From assembly GCA_905203645.1 (NCBI GenBank), contig CAJKWP010000017.1:1-23331 (forward strand): DNA of 23,331 nt, given 5' to 3'. The notes below the pieces were generated by a model, which saw only the letters and a program-made list of their open reading frames with translations, was not told the origin of the DNA and searched no databases. Origin of the DNA: an uncultured Christensenella sp. (lineage in GTDB: Bacteria; Bacillota; Clostridia; Christensenellales; UBA1242). Of this stretch, positions 22,201 to 23,331 are shown one piece after another. Numbering within the stretch: position 1 is the first letter of the stretch; every line of letters starts with the position of its first letter. The position numbers were made by a program, and so were the translations under genes.

Positions 22201-23306
22201 TCGTCAGTAAGGTCTTTTATCATTGAAAAATAATTTCCAACACCTTTGAGTTGTGGAAGATATGGATATGAATTACCGTCCTCATAGCCGTTGTTTTTTC
22301 CATTGTCTATGTAAAATCTGTCAAAATCATCTTGACCAAACAATGTACGCAAGTTGTGACCTGAACCACTCATACTTCCAGATGTTTTACTGTCTTTTAT
22401 GTACCTGTAACCATAAACAAAGCCACCGTTTTCAATTTTACTTTCATAAAAATAACAAAGTTTTACATTTCCGCCAAAGCAAATTGGGTTGATTTTTATG
22501 TTCGAAGAAGTACAAGTTTCCGCCTTGCTGACATTTGAATTTTGTATACAAGCGGTTATTACACCGCCGTTGCTTCCAACTATTCCACCTACGTTTACAG
22601 AAGAATCTTTGTCAGAATTGTTACCATAAACATCTGCTTGATTTTTGCAAGAGTAAATTTCTACACCTGTGTTTGTTTTTCCTGCAATACCACCAACATT
22701 GTTGCAACCTTCGATTTTTCCACTTTTGACAAATATATTTGATATTGCATTTGCTTTTGCCACATAGCCTGCAACCCCACCAACATATTGAGAACTTTGA
22801 GTTTTGCAAGTCGTTGAAGACAAAATACTTACATTTTCAAGTACAAAGTCAACAATAGTTGAATTACTTTCTCCATCAGCGGTGCCTCCAACATATCCAA
22901 AAAGACCCAAATAATCAACAGATATTGTTGGGTCTATTGTAAGATTTTTTATTGCATAACCACTGCCGTCAAAGCGCCCCATAAAGGACAAACTTGAACT
23001 TGTACCGATTGGTGTCCATATCTTTCCACCAAGGTCGATATCTTTTGTAAGTTTGAAACATTTGTTTTTGTAAGTTGAATTTGTTGTTGAATTGTTTATT
23101 ACCTGCGCCAAATATGACAATTGATCTGCATTTGAAATCAAATAAGGGTCAGTACCTGTTCCACTCCCCCCTGAAAATGAAGTTGCAGCATAGGATAAAT
23201 TTTGATTTGTGTTTGCAGAAAAACCAAGCGTATTTAGTCCCACACCCCCACACAAGATAGCAATTGATACTGCCAATGCAAAAAATAACTTGTTCAACTT
23301 TTTCAT
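1224..23306 (-). CDS. Giant secreted, membrane-anchored InlB/YDG/GLUG-repeat surface protein
   Basis: This frame of 7,360 codons has no interruption. The ATG at 23306 follows AGGAG with a 7-base spacer and encodes a typical Sec signal peptide. Domains in order: signal peptide 1-31 or 1-41; GLUG-like beta-helix module 44-355; unassigned 356-1569; InlB B-type block 1570-1863; YDG/MBG block 1864-2985; 13-unit composite InlB array 2986-5056; Ig/MBG/YDG block 5057-5651; InlB and divergent InlB repeats 5652-7192; a second GLUG-entry module 7193-7305; transmembrane helix 7314-7336; basic tail 7337-7360. InlB B repeats are beta-grasp domains common in Gram-positive adhesins; YDG and MBG repeats are beta-rich surface modules. 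The likely role is a long fibrous adhesin or surface stalk. No enzyme motif is seen. There is no LPXTG signal, so anchoring is by the membrane helix. The promoter lies outside the window. Surface location is well supported; ligand and function are unknown. Confidence 0.93.
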   Translation of the reverse strand: MKKLNKLFFALAVSIAILCGGVGLNTLGFSANTNQNLSYAATSFSGGSGTGTDPYLISNADQLSYLAQVINNSTTNSTYKNKCFKLTKDIDLGGKIWTPIGTSSSLSFMGRFDGSGYAIKNLTIDPTISVDYLGLFGYVGGTADGESNSTIVDFVLENVSILSSTTCKTQSSQYVGGVAGYVAKANAISNIFVKSGKIEGCNNVGGIAGKTNTGVEIYSCKNQADVYGNNSDKDSSVNVGGIVGSNGGVITACIQNSNVSKAETCTSSNIKINPICFGGNVKLCYFYESKIENGGFVYGYRYIKDSKTSGSMSGSGHNLRTLFGQDDFDRFYIDNGKNNGYEDGNSYPYLPQLKGVGNYFSMIKDLTDDYYEITTPIKTSGYFITTGTYLNKNYNALGSNTYSTAQKYTYSLKLKNNVEGGKYYNKTIRYYGKQNIYGYYTTMQLENTNDETYTNKIFYASIDFTGKSQGYIIYGFETTQMETGYKIKTYLFADNNTATPISSGVTLSFLKLRNLLYKTPYSLDGGKTIVTSEVNLDLHDVDTNNLILYIKPTKYGSNPNGGYSFKSSVTLQAQTTDKRYHSLHVSDNNHTTLNSDGSINLTNTTLLRPESPKSNSFLFPDPGGSIVFEEKGNKAGMQTLNFIFSDLFEVQIDRNEQNRYKYATKGTFGTETKYVSYTTLKTYPKNSVSIVTTKDEDIADKKTFLSTISASGNEYIDDAPSIAGYTPVFRLADATVYKEVAELDTDVNKFKVTKKNSTDYQQNLRTEFDSNANSDTTTNRLCPNTTKLKYFWNANINNVTFRSVVYTGNGNFYTSTNDFSNEELYVPYSCGKTQIKAVNVLGNQIDSYVGYNDQTGTPSNDVRFYTKTGTFFDYESCTNIKLKTTTDTMILPGFEMLGYVVLDANNKVNNAGNATFKDVGLTFGTDAGDNWYVTQKSLEASGGQATINHVHNNIVVYVVFKSTEMQVDFASYDGNAEETESLPGKDFTIPYVILPFAKTVADCKNGLTAFLSQTSPDAFPVSQSSQTIAGKITIRYGKVSSKDAKSVKLKGGETLVLLYTKSGINVTNVEQNYGFLIDNSTQLPQLKNYYYNQDLNECFYDIQNKPFTTNAQGEFYNQSEYGFSGYAFENLFWNLYNYKKHNSVDINGNAISNLTSFPIGFFTTINVIDFALDMIDNNTQSSIKDVKIYLDGNPIIFEKPQTIFQVSQSQNITTEIKNGETHYFAKNGTSELCFYITNQSYFRLDNIQIKDKDGKVVSAQNYTYQVSTTTENGNYKLKVVINGLKSFANGEYKIVFGFVPTTFDLTMIQQGYDGVTTLALTNQTLTTSYKANQKEIKDLSFFEYNQNTGRYELSKYKYFATTPTHFAVSNVRLWLENQNSYKMGEKDIFSDSYFVSVPEVIYKNEKTYFGMYLTQSLIAEWFEYSLDKFALTSDGRISNPKITIKTTFEESWDNTMDVCIYTQNNDGSYSLNKSGNNDFTQRITGLPYQPKSYKFMISENSDCTSNWVLFVTDSNDITKSFEIKTPITDKTLAANLKFDVQKSKNENNGIDFSQTQQNITVPAKANLYFSRTTYTVKYMSQNANGTYVLDTDLTQTGYYGQILHVAESPSVISHSVLQFLTWNTTQNGSGEKYDPNSSIVLSKDTILYAQYTSKQSVLTLSAEGKQSDGTTNALFASDYASPNWTNTSGYTTFTNQKYATLTVVYGQKYPSNIITPIKKGYKFLGWWTVPQQDMKKSPSSITGNKQIVQNGTVDISQDTTVYAWWSPLRIEVRIDKVLSFAPNCTTSLTYDANQMFGENSQFEIAWSALDKGITFGETKYFDFGGLYRTPEYTGSQVEFGDMLYDPKNEETPSQITLYAKWEFVGFEFIKTSSTLVNSFIYNGTNQTALEFVTGSPSSAKQVGINAFSKIESVLDNISGQKYQISWSRVKNGSIDTSFAKQTTSQLLLLNVVDSGTYRLSIKLKYAGIEKEKYIDGNVKILPASATIKFDNEKIYDGTEAIKNVSIVSGSQQTSGNVVVSSAVFVDENLNNTANVKDAKYAKFNLSLANGEHYIQNYSFTLKTATKDVYLGTLSSLSFDTKETVNCKITPLEIDINVGNQSGQINGSKHYISITRDSEYLDANTRKLLTDVGYILQGSDSSLGAVVLTSGFEIGTYYPQSSKNFVDKELLADIKFLKDGVDLSSNFEPKLNWENSYEIQEVVGENRNFVFDKTKNLHLKDQNGNDVDFTTFGNLYDIKFEYCDKSQSQAKTLSEGWNYFSGSYLDEGEIRKQVSIAVCMTTTNEKVIISFITQNIQDLKDHAILKATFMSSQVDVGGEQTWLWLDNWKASGDNRYDFGNETVNFNTEYTFNLLQLFEKNNNAELAVYPEVKNFAVLTLDKNLKNATGQGQKQIYILRKKTSQTIDLLANDSEIDTEDGLELVCYTLGTNKYDNFTINDSTANIKDFTMYADWDFDFGGINAYFYTDGEKLFDNLQKIYDGRISSLVFQILSDTGAVQKQNQNVITYTWTYNSNESINSFDGKTFDFKDVTTKTITAQLKMSFEYKTGVVASMQSETLTKTVQITPYTLDITQNGIDKVYDGDKIVKDQNGNNYILFDISLAGGVETLKLSALYKSAQVGAYTEFTNINLSDYQDYKKGNFQLNSTNLSGTISQKTVETINFGEQTKQYDGSKFVCSGEFENGGLLSGHKIRYTITSKSANVGEYSIENNGVIVEWDILNNAGQVVTDAKQNYDVTFVGNLTITKPQTNFDGYYLTSQDVTFDNDYHPYFVTKEGVDFDGHALPTGIDVLYTWHNNDTATTGYYTHNAVLGLNGYSFPLANQQLPIFAGSYDLSAKFVSNGNVQLPSEQECEILATFAINRQKVTVNLGDLIFENVAKYTLNIDTSQTDMYTFEKDTNMIVDGKRLVLPTSYDISATPINFDTNKVSIVGLLNGFVLKDTISNKRFVQGQKFTIGSELLSNPSVLYGNSDYSQNFEISYNLSFAINHTYTINFDSNGGSNASDKTVRFGDGKISLPTVSKSGYTFDGWEFDASQSDQSTLNPSLQIYSAGMTELENIAKHGQTITFKAKFSPATTKANIEFYTQNLTSGYTRSQVVEISVATESKLKIEIAQDKTSLKVLQNGTNIRTITLQNQNLAGFTLEDNNQSQVLEISSANGNGENTFKVYLSRNTYTLTLQYNNTNPSTVLTYLYEQSVSRPADPTLFGYVFDKWIYTQDSVNAELAGKEETFANLKMPSHDLIVFANYQAKEDTKFAVLVYFENLDGTFDTYKEGQSNPNIEYHDFSSLTDSFANLTISTDYKSLLLDVYEDKDLQTKYDKFSTRTISIKDGYTLLGGQSKNILTGQITSELTMLKVYAFRQTYRINYVKNNEQADEYKELLFGAVIEQPNFENFEKNGYSFDGWYSDQDFQTKFNFEQNHTMPANDFVLYAKWNSNQVGFVLVKNIQNILDDNYSSQQFALYAKTSDIIFVSEENGIHYLIVEGDGTQRTKMVIDDQGFSLVRWSNQTIVSGTQETTFELKYDRNKYKLTVNYANGQADFEKQVKYQTTLSDAGFDIEPQKAGYKFEGYYLESNFVTKVDLSTQMPNKELKLFANYTNSNTTFDLVLSTENLQGTFDESVTSKNATSNDTIKIVQDGTKRFLCILTNQNQKEKILLEKTGFSISKIFADNVQIFNFDNKDVAIVKGDGTTNIKVEYTRNNYTLTKDFGFDNQKDVQTKKFGEQIDLTAPQRAGYRFVQWYNETPDKKYTNETMPAQDLTLYAVWEADSAQFEIRYNFQDLNNETLYTYESAYTEKVTSITGYTLALVDGKLQIKNKETLVQTRTLQSFAGFVLSTTTIEQSVAGDNSTVINLNFDRSRYDLTLVLSNGEENQTTKYKFDQPLDKPTDPTKVGYTFDGWYREDTFANMFEFENATMPAEDLTLWAKWSVAKVKYTFVLKEQNLDGTYTDKTSEYFAFTQNQIKVETDADGKSFKISEYNGETFVKTDFEKAFDNGFTLKDTLPITVTVLADGSTSITLTFDRNEYNLVYKFENGESDQTSTLKYGAPLTKPADPTKVGYRFVGWYTDSATTQVFDFANATMPAYDLALWAKYVAADGITFTVQYFKMDAQGNYPTDASEQDVFEGITGNTVEITNGKIVASGQSPIDLRTFEHFVQKDNANQVFSGVILADGSLTLKVFFERKQYTVTIVYSNGQADKTIIQYFQTTITEPNPTKTGYVFDGWYTENTFANKVTMPYEVTKDASIFAKWKESTVSFTLDILTQNIQNDDYTTQSKTFEATTNNKIVGELQNGKIVLCEYNGETKIRGIFTLELTDGFNLLSHSQSINVLADSSAKYIVTLDRNIFDLTFVTSNGEENKIASYKFEQPIEKPTDPTKAGYTFDGWYKEDTFATLFNFAGATMPAQNLTLYAKYVANDNTKYKVEYYLQELDGSYKNTASKTEEFVATTDFDVQIQSLQILVKNGSTVVKTQDLQSFQGFDFDQTNLQNVLSGKVSGEDTLVLKVYFARNTYTLTLVHNDYNNTQNTQKQYKFGQTISKIDPIENKGFAFDGWYTEITFEQMFDFTNATMPSHDFTLWAKWTKANTTFELECLYQTLQNSYDQVSKTITAQSLSTIKIQNQDGQYVLIVLEDGEKTQSYNLGKVGFDFDLTQNTTFDFVVSPDGTTKVQLYFTRQSFDLTYKYILGDQTITMLFEQPIQKPQDDQKDGYIFDGWYNGEQKFDFTNATMPNNDLVLTPKFVANTDTRFVLQYFLENLDGTYSKQKEQTLQGQTDFVAKVEDGKIKIFDQNVVQNQYDLLTFAGFEQTSNPGQVLQVTILGDNSAAIKVYFARKEFTITFVYNDTVTVDKSFTQKYQTTVDLALPTRQGYTFVGWFEDENFKTMATYTQDETNTTFEITKDLTLWAKWQARGDIKYVTNYWLQNADDDTFTLFESDELFGTVDTTVDAITKVYTGFTFDQTNINNVTSGIVKADGSLVLNLYYIRNIYNITYHSNGGEGTMNAQSFKYGQTLALLTNTFTRSGFGFVGWTASANDTTVQFAENQDFTFNDTQNIDLYAIWQINQDDLQVQISNDFQSREFGDKITISANASYTADVELVFEWHFENNILAVDANSLTIENISQSGSYYVVVTAKAKNTIGATDYIVTARSNTIQVEITQRILVVEFEDTSFVYNGTVQIPAFVAKIKNASENQITIPTLQTYVSSQGQIAASKNVGVYNLKTSITDTNFVLEGKDNTDFEITPAQIDISSKIKKGMFSKPYATADFALTLDVISETTGETVKVLFERVTGEEIGYYDIFLASPACTNANFEIVDNIPTDNQGFQITKSTEATVKVGFANTDHLQKVYDGHEIDIESVCFNLSNLVFAPTANVTKIVFAIQNNSKNVGEYKILIESVECSQYENFELDSEYTFKITPKTIFYNNVPVTKVYDKTTDCDLLLTDDILELDRQNVNLVASYQDANANNRIKINVQITGDGQNYRLDSAFENLYGKIDPMQVQVEIQDKTLVYGEFDQDVTFDYQIFGKNGENFDIPVDYSQFDGKLFVQSQAKYKPNKYKILQNTLCCTTGNYFIQSLLDAYLTITPKPVVASANFEKFYDGTNTFDGQIALTGTIDGDDVWASATFATSQAQTDILVSIVLLGADADCYQLQNTTAMGAIVDQSITVKLEYGFDEIICNNHSPLQYTVVDLLYNKTVLEGLNAKGFDSLPTPWAEGWNFEGWFDQKEGGNQILETTMVNQAFGMPNTTKTIYARYSYGTLSLILNMVTFDGQDYNTQKEGGSVQIDGNPYTFGQKKFATFNDTLQIAVTANADFDFVGFFEGQSIDAKQLLQSEIIKIDGNILEITMQKNMTIFLKFKTKQFDLILDFDTTETIATNQPFNSWTKNQNTISKTFDKYSVVTLPVDGEISRRGYTFVGWTRDKNTNTLESQNVTILDTLTLYAIWQAKQFDITLNANTGTEDASLLNADSGQFADGTVQKVIVATFDQTVDILPVPQRKGYTFQKWVDQDGNVWIENQIYNLVTDKELLATWQANTIIAQIQTIPSLQDITITSLGQKVTSQMFGTSKLWTIEMKVTDTLSFECFDVTGYTLAYTSDKQSGTDLLIDYNFDTNHKFDISRMVGDFTIKILYKSNLHTYKVVLNENWGSLDFDIVEKLEQDMRAEARDDQNIVSYDSDKTYTIKIYSSETLSLKIKPNTGYSILSTDFEGTNVSGDIFDKLYLSQICTDGMGTVEFEPSTNIVKISVGLDTTTNETDSSMGYLNVFKVNADGETLITTEYQNFAQVGIKTGESIKIQPVARFGYEPLFDTSLWQIQKELSSAGDVSITFVDGQTFVTVANITCNIDILVPFQRLKFALVPKVAILEGNQLAYAQNPQDYVDFDFLTTAVGTKQIDGITYNTYYYLTDVVTSANVTNIAYNPLGWFSDLDLDAKISDAQSLSVTIDQDKQILFVVTIKTYTIEYSALENGRIDGNQSQTIKHGQDAEVIEAIASAGYKFEKWQIFDTTTQNWVDDSIVTTSTRQDMFVTSDKLVRAVFAPSDLNINIQTRFLDGYDANGDPIYLALTQDIAYIHKIGDDEKLFELTFETASNQQTRFALEIAQGYSIANIEIDDDGSTKYDISSLRNITLDGYVTDINVMITIKANENKFDVGFVEYRQDGTISPYYLTAQNRILVSPENCASENGKPRVSVVAKTNKSFSLSAEFLNGYEFVTNSEGKILIGIVFEGQTTVQYLDNVSSQGLNGIYISRISVNVQNMSQNAKIYVFVTYTKYPVTFHISDDTTEDRIFELAVNSDFGEVDRDVIRPTKTGMFFVGWYSQIQGNGLKYVDSNGNVLTNWNIEHTELYAYWETAYVTYNIVYVPGDQAISEQIGLSNTLPTALRDFTSNTQFKYYVDNEVILIAPRANQNYQYAYIQIGEQKYTDNTISFVIPQDTTVFEQTIYIYYKVAVSVTVSGGGQATIDGQITVYLLDGESATLSAEANRGYVFVGWTEQNDQTILSANSSMTVSYSSRPKVYCANFDGRTTELKLVQTEHGHITKIKVNGAEAVMQNGKYIVKLGDYISFEYTADAGYYLYGWQINGVANSTFDRYQVTVDDVCRNELMFTPNFVLANISYTIIYDTNSGSVKTKSNTISSGFTLSTDYLQTNIFQIIQNKRFVLDKVTLNGQDIADLVQITTSGGTLALASNRLDMTKRNIIEIQFKKIYWLDSKSMFEGLGTEANPYTIMSPEQFAMMCYLINNNIPVDADNKVNYASGYYVLSSTVDFEDAFWVPIGTEENPFDGTMRFDYGYKNVVLDKYYSVTCYDGLFGYVTDYAKFIKSTQTYKIAVIVVTSFVGLLIIITVVFVITRHLKRKKYQRQSSELLNIPKKPLS
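1227..1298 (-). other. Cytoplasmic basic tail of giant protein
   Basis: Residues 7337-7360 start with RHLKRKK, a positive stop-transfer cluster, and end in NIPKKPLS. By the positive-inside rule this 24-residue tail is cytoplasmic and everything before the helix is outside. It has no recognised signalling or sorting motif. Confidence 0.8.
1299..1367 (-). other. C-terminal transmembrane helix of giant protein
   Basis: Residues 7314-7336 are 23 nearly uninterrupted hydrophobic residues (start IAVIVVTSFVGLL), flanked by polar KSTQTYK before and RHLKRKK after. This is a single-pass type I anchor. No LPXTG-like motif precedes it, so sortase attachment is unlikely. Confidence 0.9.
1392..1730 (-). 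other. C-terminal module resembling the N-terminal GLUG entry
   Basis: Residues 7193-7305 carry GLGTEANPYTI, then MSPEQFAMMCYLINN, WVPIGTEENPFDG and GLFGYV. The same signposts occur in the same order near the N-terminus (GTGTDPYLI, NADQLSYLAQVINN, WTPIGT, FDG, GLFGYV, residues 49-138). The module ends 8 residues before the membrane helix. Here it lacks the later GLUG turns and looks like a single entry unit. Confidence 0.75.
1731..6353 (-). repeat. C-terminal block of InlB and divergent InlB repeats
   Basis: Residues 5652-7192 hold dispersed InlB-type repeats, recognised by the GYxFxxW signature followed by a strand ending in LYAxW, LxATW or VxAxF. Signature aromatic residues fall near 5712, 5908, 5995, 6489, 6804, 6978 and 7065. 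Those near 6489, 6978 and 7065 have the GxG/hGxI...GY.F..W pattern of the divergent InlB family. Stretches between, such as about 6030-6440 and 6510-6780, are beta-rich but I cannot assign them. Spacing is irregular, unlike the central array. Confidence 0.7.
6354..8138 (-). repeat. Ig-like / MBG / YDG block 2
   Basis: Residues 5057-5651 begin with an Ig- or PKD-like segment (GDKITISANASY to SGSYYVVVTAKA). An MBG-type unit with FVYNGTVQIP follows near 5166, then YDG signatures KVYDGH (Tyr 5339), KVYDKT (5422) and KFYDGT (5589), with an MBG-like LVYGEF segment between the last two. Units are joined by ITPxxI/ITPKPV-type linkers typical of these families. Confidence 0.7.
8139..14351 (-). repeat. 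Tandem array of 13 composite InlB B-type units
   Basis: Residues 2986-5056 repeat a unit made of two parts. The first is a segment with an ENLDGTY-like start, a GF-rich middle and a VxxDGSxxxxxxxxR end (mucin-binding-like). The second is an InlB B repeat reading RNxYxLT, PTDPTKxGYxFDGWY, ATMPAxDLTLWAKW. The Gly of GYxFxGW falls at 3021, 3204, 3395, 3560, 3730, 3889, 4054, 4213, 4374, 4541, 4702, 4861 and 5015. Spacing is 154-191, mostly near 160 residues. The 15-mer gtaccaaccgtcaaa occurs on the plus strand at 9180, 9663, 10164, 10647 and 11619, spaced 483, 501, 483 and 972 bases (two units), so similarity extends to DNA level. The likely role is an extended spacer or a multivalent binding surface. 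Confidence 0.9.
14352..17717 (-). repeat. YDG/MBG block 1
   Basis: Residues 1864-2985 carry YDG signatures KIYDGT (Tyr 1995), KIYDGR (2478), KVYDGD (2579) and KQYDGS (2668), with linkers such as ITPLEI, ITPYTL and ITKPQT. The segment about 2080-2460 between the first two signatures is only partly YDG-like; about 2200-2400 is unassigned. The segment about 2750-2985 contains an MBG-like unit ending INRQKVTV. Confidence 0.7.
17718..18599 (-). repeat. First InlB B-type block (three units)
   Basis: Residues 1570-1863 contain three InlB-type units. The first has FLTWN (Trp near 1622) and DTILYAQYTS. The second has GYKFLGWW (near 1726) and DTTVYAWW. The third is atypical, with FGGLYRTPEY and ITLYAKWEF (Trp near 1861). 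This short block precedes the first YDG/MBG block. Confidence 0.75.
18600..22241 (-). other. Unassigned N-terminal region of giant protein
   Basis: Residues 356-1569 (about 1,214) match no family I can name. They are rich in Tyr, Asn, Thr and Ser with alternating hydrophobic residues, which suggests beta structure. I see no internal tandem repeat, catalytic motif or membrane segment. A few short stretches, such as PGFEMLGYVV near 910, echo InlB repeats weakly. It sits just after the outermost module of the mature protein, so it is a candidate for the functional tip. Confidence 0.55.
22242..23177 (-). other. N-terminal GLUG-like beta-helix module
   Basis: Residues 44-355 open with SGTGTDPYLI, NADQLSYLAQVINN, FKLTKDIDL, WTPIGT and FDGSGYAIKNLTI. 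GLUG-type turns follow: GLFGYV, YVGGVAGYV, NVGGIAGKT and NVGGIVGSN. The module ends with the characteristic NGYEDGNSYPYLPQLKG. This arrangement is common at the start of large secreted proteins of gut Firmicutes and probably forms a short beta-helix. Confidence 0.82.
23184..23306 (-). other. Sec signal peptide of giant protein
   Basis: Residues 1-6 are MKKLNK, followed by a hydrophobic core LFFALAVSIAILCGG. Cleavage is plausible after FSA at 31 or after SYA at 40. Cys19 is not in a lipobox, because the residue before it is Leu instead of Gly or Ala, so a lipoprotein is unlikely. Confidence 0.88.
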
Positions 23307-23313
23307 ATTTTAT

Positions 23314-23318
23314 CTCCT
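23314..23318 (-). promoter_or_regulatory. Ribosome binding site of giant gene
   Basis: AGGAG on the minus strand (23318-23314) lies 7 bases before the ATG at 23306. It supports this start. The remaining 13 bases up to the window edge show nothing further, so the promoter is outside. Confidence 0.88.
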
Positions 23319-23331
23319 GACAAAACAGACT

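Noticed and set aside
23214..23306. Lipoprotein signal at Cys19
   Set aside because: The residues before the Cys (A-I-L) do not fit a lipobox, which needs Gly, Ala or Ser just before Cys. An ordinary signal peptide fits better.

Overview
The window is dominated by one gene. A single uninterrupted minus-strand reading frame of 7,360 codons fills about 95% of the 23.3 kb and encodes a giant secreted, membrane-anchored surface protein. Beyond its 3' end lie a roughly 520-base non-coding stretch full of inverted repeats and then a minus-strand rubrerythrin gene. No tRNA, rRNA, CRISPR array, insertion sequence or phage gene is visible.

Organism. The DNA is AT-rich, uses the standard stop codons, and has strong AGGAG-type ribosome binding sites. 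It carries rubrerythrin, an oxidative-stress protein typical of anaerobes, and a Gram-positive style surface protein built from InlB B-type (Listeria-Bacteroides), YDG/MBG-type and GLUG-like repeats. This fits an uncultured low-GC anaerobic Firmicute (Bacillota; clostridial or a neighbouring lineage), probably host- or gut-associated. The placement is inferred from style and not from a marker gene.

Layout from low to high coordinate: an AT-rich terminator (11-46); rubrerythrin (66-686) with a visible ribosome binding site and a plausible promoter (729-756); a structured non-coding stretch (687-1223) with hairpins at 761-827, 933-976 and 977-991 and a nested inverted repeat at 1093-1216 that ends 7 bases from the giant gene's stop codon; then the giant gene (1224-23306).

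The giant protein, from N- to C-terminus: signal peptide; a GLUG-like beta-helix module; about 1,200 residues I cannot assign; a short InlB-type block; a YDG/MBG block; a tandem array of 13 composite InlB-type units with a period near 160 residues; a second Ig/MBG/YDG block; a long block of InlB and divergent InlB repeats; a second copy of the entry part of the N-terminal module; one transmembrane helix; and a 24-residue basic cytoplasmic tail. There is no LPXTG sortase signal. The likely role is a very long adhesin or stalk, with the repeats as spacer and the N-terminal region as the tip. No ligand can be named.

The two genes point the same way but are separated by hairpins and a separate promoter, so they are probably not co-regulated. 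The most noteworthy observations are the matching modules at both ends of the giant protein, the regular central array with its near-483-bp DNA periodicity, the unassigned N-terminal region, the nested inverted repeat beside its stop codon, and a rubrerythrin with Gln at the usual redox-switching Glu position plus a Cys-rich tail.
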